A stretch of DNA of 64,000 bases from Sphingomonas sp. JC676. Lineage in GTDB: Bacteria > Pseudomonadota > Alphaproteobacteria > Sphingomonadales > Sphingomonadaceae. The notes below the pieces were generated by a model. It ran no database searches, was not told where the DNA came from, and worked only from the letters and a program-made list of their open reading frames with translations. The stretch is taken from the NCBI RefSeq assembly GCF_014489075.1, contig NZ_JACTGR010000005.1:62001-126000 (forward strand). Reading direction: 5' to 3'. The position numbers and the translations under genes were made by a program. Positions 16,266-29,100 of this stretch are shown one piece after another. Position 1 is the stretch's first letter. Each line of letters opens with the position of its first letter.

Positions 16266-17027
16266 TCAGGCCGCGGCGCGGCGGACGGTGGGCGGCGGCA
16301 GCGCGCCGACTTCAGGCGGAGCAATATGATCGCCTTGGACGTGATAGATGCCAAAGCTGCGAAGGCGGGTGAACACGGCTTCGCTGTTTACGCCGCTGGC
16401 GAGGATCTTGATCCCGAGCTTGCGGATGCGCGGCGTCAGGTCTTCGAGCACGAGGCGGCGCGACCAGCTGCTGGCGATGCCGCCGACCAGGTCTTCGTCG
16501 AGCTTGACCGCGTTGGGCACGTAGCGCGCACAGGCGCCGAGGCCAGTCTGGTCCTGTCCGAGCCCGACAAAGGTGGTGAGGCTGCCCATCCTGGAACTGC
16601 GGTGGACGATGTCCGCGAGCTGCGCGCCGGGAAGGTTCTGATAGCCGTGCAGCGCAAAGATCATCCGTTCGGGAATCAGGCCGCATTGCTTGCCGATCCG
16701 GGCTGCGGTGATCATCGGCTCGCCGGGAACCGAGGTGCCGGGCGCGTGAACGGGGATGCAGAGCCGCGCGGTGGTGGTTCCCAACCCGGCGGACATCGCC
16801 CAGCGGATCGCGGCGGCGGCGCAACGGCGATCGAAATCGCCGCGAGATTCGGGCTCGATCATCGCGAAGATCTGGGCGGCGGATTCGCCGTTCGGGCCGC
16901 GCAGCACGGCCTCATAGGCATAGACGCGACCTCCGACGACATCGACGATCGGCTGAAAGGCCATGGTCATGCCCGACTCGGCGGCCGGGCGGATCGGCGC
17001 TTCCGGGCTGATAACCCCCGACTCCAT
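16266..17027 (-). CDS. Degenerate EAL-domain protein (likely non-catalytic)
   Basis: 253 residues. It begins with the EAL-type MAFQPIVDV and has YEAVLRG where active enzymes have EALxR, so the first metal ligand Glu survives. Downstream catalytic positions are altered: the Asn strand reads RLCIPVHAPG, the next Glu strand FALHGYQ, the DDFG loop FVGLGQDQTG, and the second-motif Glu is Asn in ILASGVN. The Lys in AVKLDEDL and HVQGD remain. Likely a cyclic-di-GMP receptor or structural homologue. AAGGAG lies five bases before the ATG. It is followed by 238 non-coding bases, then a second degenerate EAL gene. Confidence 0.8.
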   Translation of the reverse strand: MESGVISPEAPIRPAAESGMTMAFQPIVDVVGGRVYAYEAVLRGPNGESAAQIFAMIEPESRGDFDRRCAAAAIRWAMSAGLGTTTARLCIPVHAPGTSVPGEPMITAARIGKQCGLIPERMIFALHGYQNLPGAQLADIVHRSSRMGSLTTFVGLGQDQTGLGACARYVPNAVKLDEDLVGGIASSWSRRLVLEDLTPRIRKLGIKILASGVNSEAVFTRLRSFGIYHVQGDHIAPPEVGALPPPTVRRAAA

Positions 17028-17113
17028 TTGCGCTCCTTTCAACCCCCTCCCGATGAAGAAATCAGGTTATCGAATCTTATAGAGGATCCTCAGCGAAACT
17101 GCGTGGGAAGGCC

Positions 17114-17157
17114 CAAAAAAGCCAAGGCCCTGTGCAGCTTGGCAGCTGCACAGGGCC
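17114..17157 (-). terminator. Strong rho-independent terminator of metK
   Basis: On the minus strand, 31 bases after the metK stop: a 14-base-pair perfect stem (GGCCCTGTGCAGCT and its complement, four-base loop) followed by TTGGC and six T. This is a textbook terminator and separates metK from the EAL genes downstream. Confidence 0.85.
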
Positions 17158-17187
17158 CGGGAAGACTGTGAAGAAAGACGCGCGGAC

Positions 17188-18399
17188 TTAGGCGAGCGCG
17201 GCCTTAAGGTCATCGACCAGATCGGTCTTTTCCCACGGGAAAAAGTCACCTTCGGCCTTGCGGCCGAAATGGCCATAGGCCGCGGTCTTCTGATAGATCG
17301 GCTTGTTCAGCGCGAGATGCGTGCGGATGCCGCGCGGGGTGAGCCCGCCCAGCTTGGCGATGCCCATGATCGCCTCCTCGATCTTGTCGTCGCCGACGGT
17401 ACCGGTGCCGTGGGTGTCGACATAGAGCGACAGCGGCTTGGACACGCCGATCGCATAAGCGAGCTGGATCGTGCAGCGCTGGGCAAGCCCGGCGGCGACG
17501 ATGTTCTTCGCCAGATAACGGGTGATGTACGCCGCCGAGCGATCGACCTTGGTCGGGTCCTTGCCCGAGAAGGCGCCGCCGCCGTGCGGGGCTGCGCCGC
17601 CATAAGTGTCAACGATGATCTTGCGACCGGTAAGCCCGGCGTCACCGTCCGGCCCGCCGATCTCGAAGCTGCCGGTCGGGTTGATGTGATAGACGGTCTC
17701 GTCCGAAAGCAATTCGGCCGGAAGAATGTCGGCAACGACCTTCTTCACATAGGCATGGAGCTCGGCTTCCTTGTCGCCTTCGTCATAGCCCTTGCCGTGC
17801 TGGGTCGAGACGACGATCGCGGTGCACGCGACGGGGCGGCTGCCCTCGTAGCGCAAGGTCACCTGGCTCTTGGCGTCGGGCTCGAGGAACGGCGCCGCGC
17901 CCGAATGGCGATCGGCGGCCATCTGGGCGAGGATCCGGTGGCTGTAGTAGAGCGTCGCCGGCATCAGGTCGGGCGTGTCGTCGGCTGCATAGCCGAACAT
18001 GATGCCCTGATCGCCGGCACCTTCGTCCTTGTTGCCCGAGGCGTCCACGCCCTGCGCGATGTGCGCCGACTGCGGATGCAGGTTGTTCTCGAAGCGCAAG
18101 GTCTCCCAGTGGAAGCCATCCTGCTCATAGCCGATGCGCTTGACGGTATCGCGGACGGTCTTCTCGACCTCTTCCTTGACGCCGGGCGCCCAATTGCCGG
18201 CTTCGTCCATGATGCCCTTGCCGCGGATTTCACCGGCGAGGACGACGAGCTGGGTGGTGGTGAGCGTCTCGCAAGCGATGCGCGCTTCCGGATCCTTGGA
18301 CAGGAACAGATCGACGATCGCGTCGGAAATCTGGTCGGAAACCTTGTCGGGATGGCCTTCAGAGACCGATTCGGACGTGAAGAGATAATTGGAACGCAT
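17188..18399 (-). CDS. metK: S-adenosylmethionine synthase
   Basis: 403 residues. Makes SAM from methionine and ATP in the cytosol. Motifs in order: [20 protein letters not shown] at the N-terminus, [10 protein letters not shown], and the phosphate-binding [19 protein letters not shown]. Length is slightly above the bacterial norm of about 385 because of a short insertion near residues 100-115. It lies downstream of lnt on the same strand with a 74-base spacer containing a palindrome typical of SAM-cycle regulation, and ends in a strong terminator, so it has its own regulated promoter. Confidence 0.96.
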   Translation of the reverse strand: MRSNYLFTSESVSEGHPDKVSDQISDAIVDLFLSKDPEARIACETLTTTQLVVLAGEIRGKGIMDEAGNWAPGVKEEVEKTVRDTVKRIGYEQDGFHWETLRFENNLHPQSAHIAQGVDASGNKDEGAGDQGIMFGYAADDTPDLMPATLYYSHRILAQMAADRHSGAAPFLEPDAKSQVTLRYEGSRPVACTAIVVSTQHGKGYDEGDKEAELHAYVKKVVADILPAELLSDETVYHINPTGSFEIGGPDGDAGLTGRKIIVDTYGGAAPHGGGAFSGKDPTKVDRSAAYITRYLAKNIVAAGLAQRCTIQLAYAIGVSKPLSLYVDTHGTGTVGDDKIEEAIMGIAKLGGLTPRGIRTHLALNKPIYQKTAAYGHFGRKAEGDFFPWEKTDLVDDLKAALA

Positions 18400-18445
18400 G
18401 ATTTTCCTCGTGCAGGGGCCAGGGAAGCCGGGCCGTTGCCATGCC

Positions 18446-18467
18446 CATATAAAGCTTTCCTTATATG
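18446..18467. promoter_or_regulatory. CATATAArG-N4-CyTTATATG dyad upstream of metK
   Basis: A 22-base imperfect palindrome with seven-base perfect outer arms (CATATAA / TTATATG), 47 bases upstream of the metK ATG. AT-rich dyads of this kind precede SAM-cycle genes in proteobacteria under the ArsR-family regulator SahR, as I recall. The match to that family's motif is from memory and the regulator gene is not in this window. It could also overlap the metK promoter. I looked for SAM-II and SAM/SAH riboswitch signatures here and did not see a convincing one. Confidence 0.5.
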
Positions 18468-18473
18468 TGGCCC

Positions 18474-20033
18474 CTAGCGGGCAAAGCGACGATTGGCAAC
18501 GGCCAAGACGAGGAACAGTCCCGCGACGAGAAAGGCGAGCCAGTTGCCGGCCTGCGCGAACAGCGTGGGCGGCAGCGGACGCGGCAGCGGCAGGCGGATC
18601 GCTCCGGCCTGCCCCGCCGGCACCGTGCCGAGCACGCGGCCGTGTGCGTCGATCACCGCGGAGATGCCGGTGGGCGTGCTGCGGAGAATCGGCAGCCCCT
18701 CCTCGATCGCGCGCATCCGCGCCTGGGCGAGATGCTGGGGCGGCCCCCAGCTGCCGAACCAGGCGTCGTTGGAAGGGTTGAACAGGAAATCGGGGCGATT
18801 GCGCTTGTCGACCACCTGGCCGGAAAAGACGATCTCGTAGCAGACCTGGACGCCCGCCTTGCCGAAGCCGGGTACGGTGAGCGTCGCCGGGCCGGGTCCC
18901 GGAAGAAAGTCGATATCGCCCATCACCAGCCGGGCGAGGCCGAGCGGCTCGAGCAGCGGGCGCATCGGCAGATATTCGCCGTACGGCACGAGATGCGCCT
19001 TGTCGTAGCGCTGGCCCAGCATGCCGGCCGAATCGAGCACCCAGACCGAATTGCCCGCGCCGGTGAGCCGCTCGTTCGAATGGAACATCAGCGCGTTGCC
19101 GCTAACCAACGCCTGATCGAGCGGGCCGAGCACGGCGGCGATGCGGGCGCGGGTGAGGCGCGGATCGGCGCGGAGATAATAGCGACTGGGATAGCCGTCC
19201 TCGAGGAACTGGTTGACCATCCCCTCGGGCCAGACGACGAGGCGCGGCAGCGGGCCCGGGCCTCCGCTGAGCGCGATCAGCCTGGCGAGCGTGCGTTCGG
19301 CATAATCGGGCGCATCGACGCCGTCCTGGCCGATATTGGGCTGGACGATGGTGACCTGCGTCCCGCTCGCGGTGCTAATGCACTTGATATAGTCGCAGCG
19401 ATCCGAGGCGAAGAAGGCGAACAGCGCGAGCAGGGGGAGCAACAGTAACGGGCGATAGTTGCGCTGCGCGGCGAGGAAGAGCGTGCCGGCAATGGCGATG
19501 GTGACGCCTGAAAGCGCATAGGTGCCGATCCAGGCGGCAAGATCGCGGAGGCCGGGCACCGGCACCCAGAGCACACCGAGCGGGTTCCACGGATAGCCGG
19601 TGAACAGCACGCCGCGCAGATATTCGGTGAGGATCCAGGCGGCAGCGGCGGCGAGGACGAAGCCCTGATCGGCCTCGACCCACCCTGCCCGGCTATGCAC
19701 GCTGCGATCGAAGCGCCAGGCAAGGCCCATCGCCAGCGCCGGATAGACCGCGAGATAGAGCGCGAGCAGGAACACCGCGAAATAGCCGAGCACCGGCGGC
19801 ATCTTGTCCTGATAGTCGAAGGCGTGCTGGATCCAGTTGTTGCCGACGGTGAAATGGCCGACGCCGAATACCCAGCCACGCAGCAAGGCGGACCGTAGCG
19901 TCGGCCCCTCGCGGACCAGCCAGAGCAGCAGCGCGAGGCAGACCAGGCTGACGCCCCACCAGTTGAGCGGGGCGAAGCCGGTCGCCGAAAGCAGGCCGAT
20001 GGCGAAGGCGGTGAGCAGGGGGCGACGGAGCAT
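18474..20033 (-). CDS. lnt: Apolipoprotein N-acyltransferase
   Basis: 519 residues. Transfers the third acyl chain to the N-terminal cysteine of lipoproteins on the periplasmic face of the inner membrane. About six membrane helices in the first 200 residues, then a nitrilase domain. The catalytic triad is visible as Glu in VVWPEGMVN, Lys in [10 protein letters not shown] and Cys in [10 protein letters not shown] final helix (about 492-512) ends the protein. In related genomes lnt follows corC; here corC lies six kb upstream, past katG and others. Confidence 0.95.
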   Translation of the reverse strand: MLRRPLLTAFAIGLLSATGFAPLNWWGVSLVCLALLLWLVREGPTLRSALLRGWVFGVGHFTVGNNWIQHAFDYQDKMPPVLGYFAVFLLALYLAVYPALAMGLAWRFDRSVHSRAGWVEADQGFVLAAAAAWILTEYLRGVLFTGYPWNPLGVLWVPVPGLRDLAAWIGTYALSGVTIAIAGTLFLAAQRNYRPLLLLPLLALFAFFASDRCDYIKCISTASGTQVTIVQPNIGQDGVDAPDYAERTLARLIALSGGPGPLPRLVVWPEGMVNQFLEDGYPSRYYLRADPRLTRARIAAVLGPLDQALVSGNALMFHSNERLTGAGNSVWVLDSAGMLGQRYDKAHLVPYGEYLPMRPLLEPLGLARLVMGDIDFLPGPGPATLTVPGFGKAGVQVCYEIVFSGQVVDKRNRPDFLFNPSNDAWFGSWGPPQHLAQARMRAIEEGLPILRSTPTGISAVIDAHGRVLGTVPAGQAGAIRLPLPRPLPPTLFAQAGNWLAFLVAGLFLVLAVANRRFAR

Positions 20034-20292
20034 GGAGCGGGGGCTTAGCCTATCGGGCCGGGCGATAGGAAGCCTGCCGGTCGGTTCGGAATGGGCATCA
20101 AGGCCCGCTTCTGACAGAAACGGCCATTCGCTCGGCGGAGAGTCACCATTTTGCGGCGCGATCTACATCGGTTCGTCGCACGGTGCGCTCGAACCACCCG
20201 CTCAGCCGACAGCCTTCATGGACCTGTTCATCTGCGGGACAGCTTAACCTGAACACGCAAGGCCGGCGGGGGGCAATTGAAGGAGGTTGCTC

Positions 20293-21189
20293 ATGCGTTT
20301 CATTTCCAAAAAGTCAGGGGTTCGCTTCCTGGCCGCCTTGCTGGCCGCGTCCGCGTCAGGCAGCGCGTTTGCCCAGGAGCAGCAGAGCTCGACCGATCCC
20401 AGTATCGTGGTAACTGGCCAGCCCGCACCTGCAGAGCCGGCGATGACCGCAGGGCCTGAGGTCAAAGGCGTCATCTCCGCGCGCAATGGCGACAAGATGA
20501 AAGTCAGGACCGCCGACGGCTCCAGCGTGATTATCGCCGTCAATGATTCCACGCGGATCAAGGCCGGAGGAGGCCTGTTCAGCGGCACCAGCAAGCTTGG
20601 CAAGGATTCGCTGCTCAACGGGGTGCCGGTTACCGTCAAGACATTGCAATCGGCCGATGGGCAGTCGGAGCTGGTGGCGAGCCAGATCAGTTTCCGGAAG
20701 AACGACCTCAAGACCGCGACGATGATCCGCAACGCGACGGACCAGCGCTTCGAGGAACAGACCGCCGCAACGGAGTCGTTGCGCGGCCGCCTGGGCGATA
20801 TCGACAAATATAATATCAAGGGCACTACCAATGTGCACTTCGATACCGGCAAGGCGGAACTGTCCGAACAGGACAAGGCAGAACTCTGCTCGACGGCAAC
20901 CACAGCCGAGGGAACGGAAAATGCGCTGATCCTGGTCGTCGGCTACACCGATTCGACCGGAACCGACGAAGTCAATCAGCAACTCAGCGAAAAGCGCGCC
21001 AACCGCGTCATCAATTATCTTCAGCAGAAGTGCGGCTGGAAACCCTATCGTATGCTCACCCCGACCGGGATGGCCACGGCGGACCCGCTGGCGAGCAACG
21101 ACACCGACGAAGGCAAGGCGCAGAACCGCCGCGTTGCGGTGAATATCCTGGTCAGCAAAAGCGTCGACGTTGCCGACAACAATATGTGA
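20293..21189 (+). CDS. OmpA family outer-membrane/peptidoglycan-binding protein
   Basis: 298 residues. Signal peptide (about 1-26, ending AFAQ). A middle domain (about 55-145) of short strands beginning [20 protein letters not shown] is like DUF5666-type beta domains. The C-terminal OmpA domain (about 175-290) has [20 protein letters not shown] and the NRRVAV end motif; it binds peptidoglycan non-covalently. AGGAGG lies six bases before the ATG at 20293. Two cysteines in the OmpA domain may pair. No N-terminal beta-barrel is present, so it is probably periplasmic rather than a porin. Confidence 0.88.
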   Translation: MRFISKKSGVRFLAALLAASASGSAFAQEQQSSTDPSIVVTGQPAPAEPAMTAGPEVKGVISARNGDKMKVRTADGSSVIIAVNDSTRIKAGGGLFSGTSKLGKDSLLNGVPVTVKTLQSADGQSELVASQISFRKNDLKTATMIRNATDQRFEEQTAATESLRGRLGDIDKYNIKGTTNVHFDTGKAELSEQDKAELCSTATTAEGTENALILVVGYTDSTGTDEVNQQLSEKRANRVINYLQQKCGWKPYRMLTPTGMATADPLASNDTDEGKAQNRRVAVNILVSKSVDVADNNM

Positions 21190-21256
21190 ATGGCGTGGGG
21201 CGCGCTTCGCGTCCCCCCATATTGTGTAGCGGGGATCCCGAGGAATCTCCGCATCG

Positions 21257-21284
21257 GGCCGGGAGCGGCAATCCGCTCCCGGCC
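21257..21284 (+). terminator. 12-bp perfect hairpin after the OmpA gene
   Basis: GGCCGGGAGCGG, loop CAAT, then the exact complement. It lies 68 bases after the stop. There is no T run, so it may act as an mRNA 3' stabiliser or a Rho-dependent end. A smaller GGGGCGCG/CGCG-CCCC hairpin precedes it at about 21197-21218. Confidence 0.45.
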
Positions 21285-21413
21285 AGACATCCTTCGCATC
21301 CGTCCAAGCGCCGACGCCCCAGGTCCGCTTCTGACATCACGCTCATCAGCGCGCAGTGCCTTGGCGTTGAGCGCCGTTGTTCCTGCGCCGACCTATCGGC
21401 TAAGACGTGCGGC

Positions 21414-21830
21414 ATGATCCGCCCGTTCCACCTCGCCTTCCCCGTCCATGACATCGACGCGGCGCGCGCCTTTTACGGCGGCGTGCTCGGATGCCCCGAG
21501 GGGCGCTCGTCCGAAAGCTGGGTCGATTTCGATCTGTTCGGCCACCAGATCGTCGCGCATCTCGATCCCGCCGCGAAGCCGGTGGCGGTCGCCAACAAAG
21601 TCGATGGCCACGACGTGCCCGTGCCGCATTTCGGGGTGGTGCTGACGATGCCCGACTGGGAGGTGCTTGCCCGCCGGGTCGAGGCAGCGGGCGTGGCGTT
21701 CGGCATCGCGCCGCACGTCCGGTTCAAGGGCCAGGTGGGCGAGCAGGCGACGATGTTCTTCCGCGATCCCAGCGGCAACGCGCTCGAGTTCAAGGCGTTC
21801 GCCGACGATTCCATGCTGTTCGCAAGCTGA
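21414..21830 (+). CDS. VOC (glyoxalase/bleomycin resistance) family protein
   Basis: 138 residues, two beta-alpha-beta-beta-beta modules. Metal-ligand-type positions: His in [11 protein letters not shown], then QIVAH, PHFGVVL, and Glu in GNALEFKAF. The closing motif [13 protein letters not shown] is characteristic. Dioxygenase, lyase or isomerase activity is possible; the substrate is unknown. First gene of a tight three-gene unit; its TGA overlaps the next ATG by one base. Confidence 0.82.
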   Translation: MIRPFHLAFPVHDIDAARAFYGGVLGCPEGRSSESWVDFDLFGHQIVAHLDPAAKPVAVANKVDGHDVPVPHFGVVLTMPDWEVLARRVEAAGVAFGIAPHVRFKGQVGEQATMFFRDPSGNALEFKAFADDSMLFAS

Positions 21831-22132
21831 TGGCCGATCCGGTTTCCGTCGATGTGCCCCACAAGCTCGGCCGCGAGGCGGCGCGGGCGCGGATCGCGGG
21901 CGGCGTGGGCAAGCTCGCCGACATGTTTCCCGGCGGCGGCACCGTGGAGGAACACTGGGAAGGCGACACGCTGCACTTCACGCTGAGCGCGATGGGGCAG
22001 AAGGTGGCGAGCCGGCTCGAGGTGTTCGAGCACCATGTCCATGCCGAGGTCGACCTACCGCCGATGCTGACCTTGTTCGCCGGCAAGATTCGCGAGAAGC
22101 TGGCGAAGGAGGCCCCGAAGCTGCTCGAATAG
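21830..22132 (+). CDS. Polyhydroxyalkanoic acid system family protein
   Basis: 100 residues, cytosolic. The pattern VDVPHKLGREAARARI at the start, a central KLADMFPGG, VEEHWEGDTLHFTLSAMG, and the end VDLPPMLTLFAGKI fit the PHA_gran_rgn family, small proteins found near polyhydroxyalkanoate genes and probably acting at the granule surface. No PHA synthase or phasin lies in this window. Translationally coupled to the VOC gene upstream (TGATG) and followed nine bases later by a second VOC gene. Confidence 0.8.
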   Translation: MADPVSVDVPHKLGREAARARIAGGVGKLADMFPGGGTVEEHWEGDTLHFTLSAMGQKVASRLEVFEHHVHAEVDLPPMLTLFAGKIREKLAKEAPKLLE

Positions 22133-22141
22133 GAGGGTGCG

Positions 22142-22561
22142 ATGGCCATCGAGATGCGCGGCCTGGTGCCGCTGCTCCAGGTGTTCGACATGAACGAGTC
22201 GATGCGTTTCTATTGCGACCTTTTGGGCTTCGAGGTGCTGCAGCGCTCCCCCGAAGTGGATACGCCCGAGGGACGCTTCTCGCACTGGATGTGGCTGCGC
22301 CAGGGCAGCGCGGAGCTGATGCTCAACACCGCCTATGACAGCGGCGAGCGGCCAGCGGTGCGCGACGGCGAGCGCGAGCGCGGCCATGGCGATACCGGCC
22401 TGTTCATCGGCTGCCCCGATGTGGACGCGGCGTGGCGCCATTTGACCGAGCACGGGCTGGAGATCGCGCCGCCCAGCGAGACCGGCTACGGCTCGAAGCA
22501 GATCCGCCTGCGCGACCCGGACGGGTTCGAGCTGTGCCTGCAGTGGAACGCCGGCGGCTGA
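22142..22561 (+). CDS. VOC family protein (bleomycin-resistance type)
   Basis: 139 residues. VOC fold: LVPLLQVFDMNESMRFYCDL, then WMWLRQGSAELML and the closing QIRLRDPDGFELCLQW. The Glu of FELCLQW is a usual metal ligand; the N-terminal His is replaced, so metal binding is uncertain. AGGAGG lies upstream of the ATG. Third gene of the VOC/PHA/VOC unit and convergent with sorbosone dehydrogenase, four bases from its stop. Confidence 0.82.
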   Translation: MAIEMRGLVPLLQVFDMNESMRFYCDLLGFEVLQRSPEVDTPEGRFSHWMWLRQGSAELMLNTAYDSGERPAVRDGERERGHGDTGLFIGCPDVDAAWRHLTEHGLEIAPPSETGYGSKQIRLRDPDGFELCLQWNAGG

Positions 22562-22565
22562 ACGG

Positions 22566-23945
22566 TCAGCGCGTCGCGCTTACCCGCCAGATCGTGTTGC
22601 CGACATCGTCCGCGACCAGCAGCGCGCCGGTCGCGTCGGTGATCACGCCGACCGGACGGCCCATCGCCTTGCCGTCCTTGTTGAGAAAGCCAGTCAGGAC
22701 GTCCACCGGCTTGGCCTCCTTCAGCGGGAAGCCATTGTCGCCGAAGGGGACATAGACGACCTTGTAGCCCGAGGGCGGCTTGCGGTTCCACGAGCCGTGC
22801 AGGCCAATAAACGCGCCATTGGCATAGTTCTGCCCCAGCTTGGCATCGGCGGCGAAGGTGAGGCCGAGCGGCGCGGTATGTGCGCCCAGCGCGAAATCGG
22901 GGCGCTTGGTGTATTCGCGCAGGTCCGGCCGCTCCGGAGTTACCCGCTTGTCGACATAACCGCCCCAGTAATTCCACGGCCAGCCATAGAAGGCGCCTAG
23001 ATCGACCTGGGTGAGGTAATCCGGCGGCAGGTCCGAGCCGAGCATGTCGCGCTCGTTGACCACGGTCCAGAGCTGGCCCGAATGCGGCTCCAGCGCCATG
23101 CCGTTGGGATTGCGCAGGCCCCAGGCATAGACCCGCACTGTGCTGCTGTCCGGAAACACCTGAAGGATCATCGCGCGGCCGGCCTTGTTCGACGCAGCGG
23201 CCATCTCGGCCGCGGTCGTCGCGGTGTAGGTCGGGCCTTCGGCCTCGAGCCCGTTATCGGCGATGTTCGACGACGAACCCACCGCGACGAACAGCGAGCC
23301 GTCGGGACCGGGGACGACGTTGCGCGCCCAGTGATTGCCGCCGCCGGGGAGGTCGACGATCTTCTCGGGCTTGGTGGTGATCTTCGTCTGGCCGGGCTGG
23401 AAGGGATAGCGGACCAGCGCGTCGGTGTTGCCGATATAGAGCCAGTTGCCGACCACGGCCATGCCGGTGGGCGAGTCAAGCCCGGTGAGGAAGGCGGTGC
23501 GCGCATCGGCCACGCCGTCGCCATTGGTGTCGCGTAGCAAGGTGATGCGGTTGGGCGAGGCGACGTCGGCGCCCGCGTCGCGCATCAGCACGCCCATCAC
23601 CCAGCCGGTGATCCCCCCGCCCTTGCGCGGCGGCGAATTGGTCTCGGCGACCAGAATGTCGCCATTGGGCAGGCGATACAGCCAGCGGGGATGTTCGAGC
23701 TTGTCGGCAAAGGCCGCAACCTGCAGGCCCGCGGCGGCAACCGGCTTGGCGCCGCTCGGCCATCCTATCGCCTTGGCGACGCCGATGGTGGGGATGCTCT
23801 GCTCGCGCGGCGGGCTCATCTGCGGCGTGCGGCCGGTGACCGCCTGCTCGCTATATTGCGCTACATCGGGCTGACTGGCCCAGAACCAGAGGGCGGCGCC
23901 CGCGACGATGAGGATGCCGAGGGCGATCAGGAAGCGTTTGAGCAT
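22566..23945 (-). CDS. PQQ-type sorbosone dehydrogenase family protein
   Basis: 459 residues. An N-terminal membrane anchor or signal (about 5-26) followed by a six-bladed beta-propeller, as in soluble glucose/sorbosone dehydrogenases. Family blocks: LEHPRWLYRLPNGDILVAET, GNHWARNVVPGPDG, YAWGLRNPNGMA, GLTFAADAKLG and LHGSWNRKPPSGYKV. Oxidises a sugar or aldehyde in the periplasm with PQQ, if the cofactor is made or imported; PQQ genes are not in this window. Substrate unknown. Confidence 0.85.
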   Translation of the reverse strand: MLKRFLIALGILIVAGAALWFWASQPDVAQYSEQAVTGRTPQMSPPREQSIPTIGVAKAIGWPSGAKPVAAAGLQVAAFADKLEHPRWLYRLPNGDILVAETNSPPRKGGGITGWVMGVLMRDAGADVASPNRITLLRDTNGDGVADARTAFLTGLDSPTGMAVVGNWLYIGNTDALVRYPFQPGQTKITTKPEKIVDLPGGGNHWARNVVPGPDGSLFVAVGSSSNIADNGLEAEGPTYTATTAAEMAAASNKAGRAMILQVFPDSSTVRVYAWGLRNPNGMALEPHSGQLWTVVNERDMLGSDLPPDYLTQVDLGAFYGWPWNYWGGYVDKRVTPERPDLREYTKRPDFALGAHTAPLGLTFAADAKLGQNYANGAFIGLHGSWNRKPPSGYKVVYVPFGDNGFPLKEAKPVDVLTGFLNKDGKAMGRPVGVITDATGALLVADDVGNTIWRVSATR

Positions 23946-24015
23946 GCCTCAGGAATAGGGTGCGGGCGGGCCGAAGCCAATGGCGATTCGATCCGCCCGC
24001 ATTGTGCCGAACGCG

Positions 24016-26331
<2,316 letters not shown>

Positions 26332-26411
26332 TCAGATCGCGGAAATAGATTAGTTCGCCGTTGGTGATCGACTGGGCCGTTTTTACGGCAAGCCGGGCCC
26401 GCGTCGCTGCC

Positions 26412-27326
<915 letters not shown>

Positions 27327-27334
27327 GTTCGTGG

Positions 27335-27844
27335 TCAGTCCTCGCGTACCGGGTACGGATCGTGAAGCCCGAGCTGATCGAGCGCGGCCCGCTCCATCTC
27401 CTCCATCGCCTCGGCTTCGGCGTCCCCCATGTGATCGTAACCTAGCAGATGCAGCACGCCATGGACAATCAGATGCGTGGCGTGATCCTCGACGCTGACT
27501 TCGCGCTCGATCGCTTCCGCGGCGCAGACGCCATGCGCGAGGACGATGTCGCCCAGGATCACCTCGCCATCGTCGCTGTTCTGCGTCACCGTCTCCAGCA
27601 GATCGGACTGGACCATCGGGAAGGACAGGACGTTGGTCGGCTTGTCCTTGTCGCGATACTGGCGGTTGAGAGTGCGGACCTCTTCGTCCGAGGTCAGCCG
27701 GATCGCGATTTCGATCGTCGTGGGCCAGCCGAGCCACTCGGCATAGGGCGTCTGCTGGAGCGCAGCCTCGGCGGCGCGATTGGCGAGGGTCTCCCAATCG
27801 CCTTCTGGCCAAGGACTCTCCTGGAGAGCCGCGACATCAAGCAT
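27335..27844 (-). CDS. ybeY: Endoribonuclease YbeY (rRNA maturation)
   Basis: 169 residues. Zinc-dependent RNase for 16S rRNA 3' end processing and ribosome quality control. The metal-binding HGVLHLLGYDH motif (His at 113, 117 and 123 approx.) and TNVLSFPM are clear. The ATG at 27844 overlaps the PhoH stop by a few bases, giving translational coupling; 27856 is an alternative start. Confidence 0.94.
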   Translation of the reverse strand: MLDVAALQESPWPEGDWETLANRAAEAALQQTPYAEWLGWPTTIEIAIRLTSDEEVRTLNRQYRDKDKPTNVLSFPMVQSDLLETVTQNSDDGEVILGDIVLAHGVCAAEAIEREVSVEDHATHLIVHGVLHLLGYDHMGDAEAEAMEEMERAALDQLGLHDPYPVRED

Positions 27845-28844
27845 CCGGGCCCTCATAGGCTTCGACGATGCGGCCGACGATCGGGTGACGGACCACGTCA
27901 TGGACGCCGAAGCGGCAGATCGAGATGCCTTCGATCCCCTCGAGCTTGCCGACCGCGTCGTTGAGGCCCGAAGTGGGCGGGCCGCCGGGCAGATCGGTCT
28001 GCTTGGGGTCGCCGCAGATCACCATCCGGCTGTTCTGGCCGAAGCGGGTGAGGAACATCTTCATCTGGGCAGGCGTGGTGTTCTGCGCCTCGTCTAGGAT
28101 CACGAACGCCTCGGCCAGCGTGCGGCCGCGCATGAAGGCGATCGGGGCGATCTCGATCTCGCCCGACGCGATGCGCCGCTCCACCTGCTCGGCGGGCAGG
28201 CAATCATAGAGCGCGTCGTAGATCGGTCGCAGATAGGGATCGACCTTTTCCTTCATGTCGCCAGGCAGGAAGCCGAGCCGCTCTCCCGCCTCGACAGCGG
28301 GGCGCGACAGGATCAGCCGCTGGACCGTGCCGGTGATGAGCTGCGCGACAGCCTGGGCGACCGCGAGATAGGTCTTGCCGGTGCCCGCCGGCCCCAATGC
28401 GAAGATCATGTCGTTCGACACCAGCTCACGCATGTAATGCACCTGCGCGGCCGAGCGCGGCGCGATCGTCTTCTTGCGCGTGCGGATCATAATCGGCGGC
28501 GCGCCGCCACCGCCCGGCGCATCGGCGCGGACGATGCCGGTGAGCATCGGCTCGCTCGACATCGCGATCACCGAATCAACCAACCCGCCGTCAACGTCCT
28601 CGCCTCGGATAACGCGGCTGTGGAGCTCCTGGAGCACTTCGCGGGCATGCGCGACGGCCTCTGCGCTGCCCTCGATCACCACGCGCTGGCCACGGGCGTG
28701 GATGTACACGCCCAGCCTTTCTTCGAGCATCAGCAGGTTGGAATCATATTCACCGAAGAGCTGCGGCAGGAGCTGCGGCTTGTCGAAATTCACCTCGACC
28801 CGGGAGCGATCACCAGATTGGGCGGGGACAGGCTTGCGGCTCAT
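27837..28844 (-). CDS. PhoH-like ATPase (YbeZ)
   Basis: 335 residues. Walker A GPAGTGKTYLA (about 155-165) and Walker B FVILDEAQNTT; an N-terminal KH-like region (about 20-110). PhoH/YbeZ partners YbeY in RNA metabolism. AAGGAG lies four bases before the ATG at 28844, which is why this start is taken over the longer frame to 28889. First gene of phoH-ybeY-corC; miaB, often just upstream in relatives, is absent here and a 256-base non-coding stretch precedes the gene. Confidence 0.92.
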   Translation of the reverse strand: MSRKPVPAQSGDRSRVEVNFDKPQLLPQLFGEYDSNLLMLEERLGVYIHARGQRVVIEGSAEAVAHAREVLQELHSRVIRGEDVDGGLVDSVIAMSSEPMLTGIVRADAPGGGGAPPIMIRTRKKTIAPRSAAQVHYMRELVSNDMIFALGPAGTGKTYLAVAQAVAQLITGTVQRLILSRPAVEAGERLGFLPGDMKEKVDPYLRPIYDALYDCLPAEQVERRIASGEIEIAPIAFMRGRTLAEAFVILDEAQNTTPAQMKMFLTRFGQNSRMVICGDPKQTDLPGGPPTSGLNDAVGKLEGIEGISICRFGVHDVVRHPIVGRIVEAYEGPDA

Positions 28845-29100
28845 GCGGCTCCTTCGCTTGGAAGTCTGATGGGGTGAATGCGAGTGCACAGCTGCTCGTG
28901 GCGCGCGGATATGACAGGCGAGCGACCATCAAGGACGAAACCGGAGCGGGTGCGGGTGGTTCCCTGGTGCATGTGCGAGATGGAGATTGGCAGACCGAAA
29001 CCCAAGAGGACAGCAGAAATCGACCGCCGCGGTGATCCTTGCGGCGGTGTGGCGCGATTGACGCACTAGCCGGCGTTGACAAGCGGCGCGGCGGGCGCGG

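Noticed and set aside
18400..18473. SAM-II or SAM/SAH riboswitch upstream of metK
   Set aside because: A GCAACGGC...GGCTTCC stretch vaguely recalls the SAM/SAH class, but the pairing closing stem is not there. The AT-rich dyad explains the region better.
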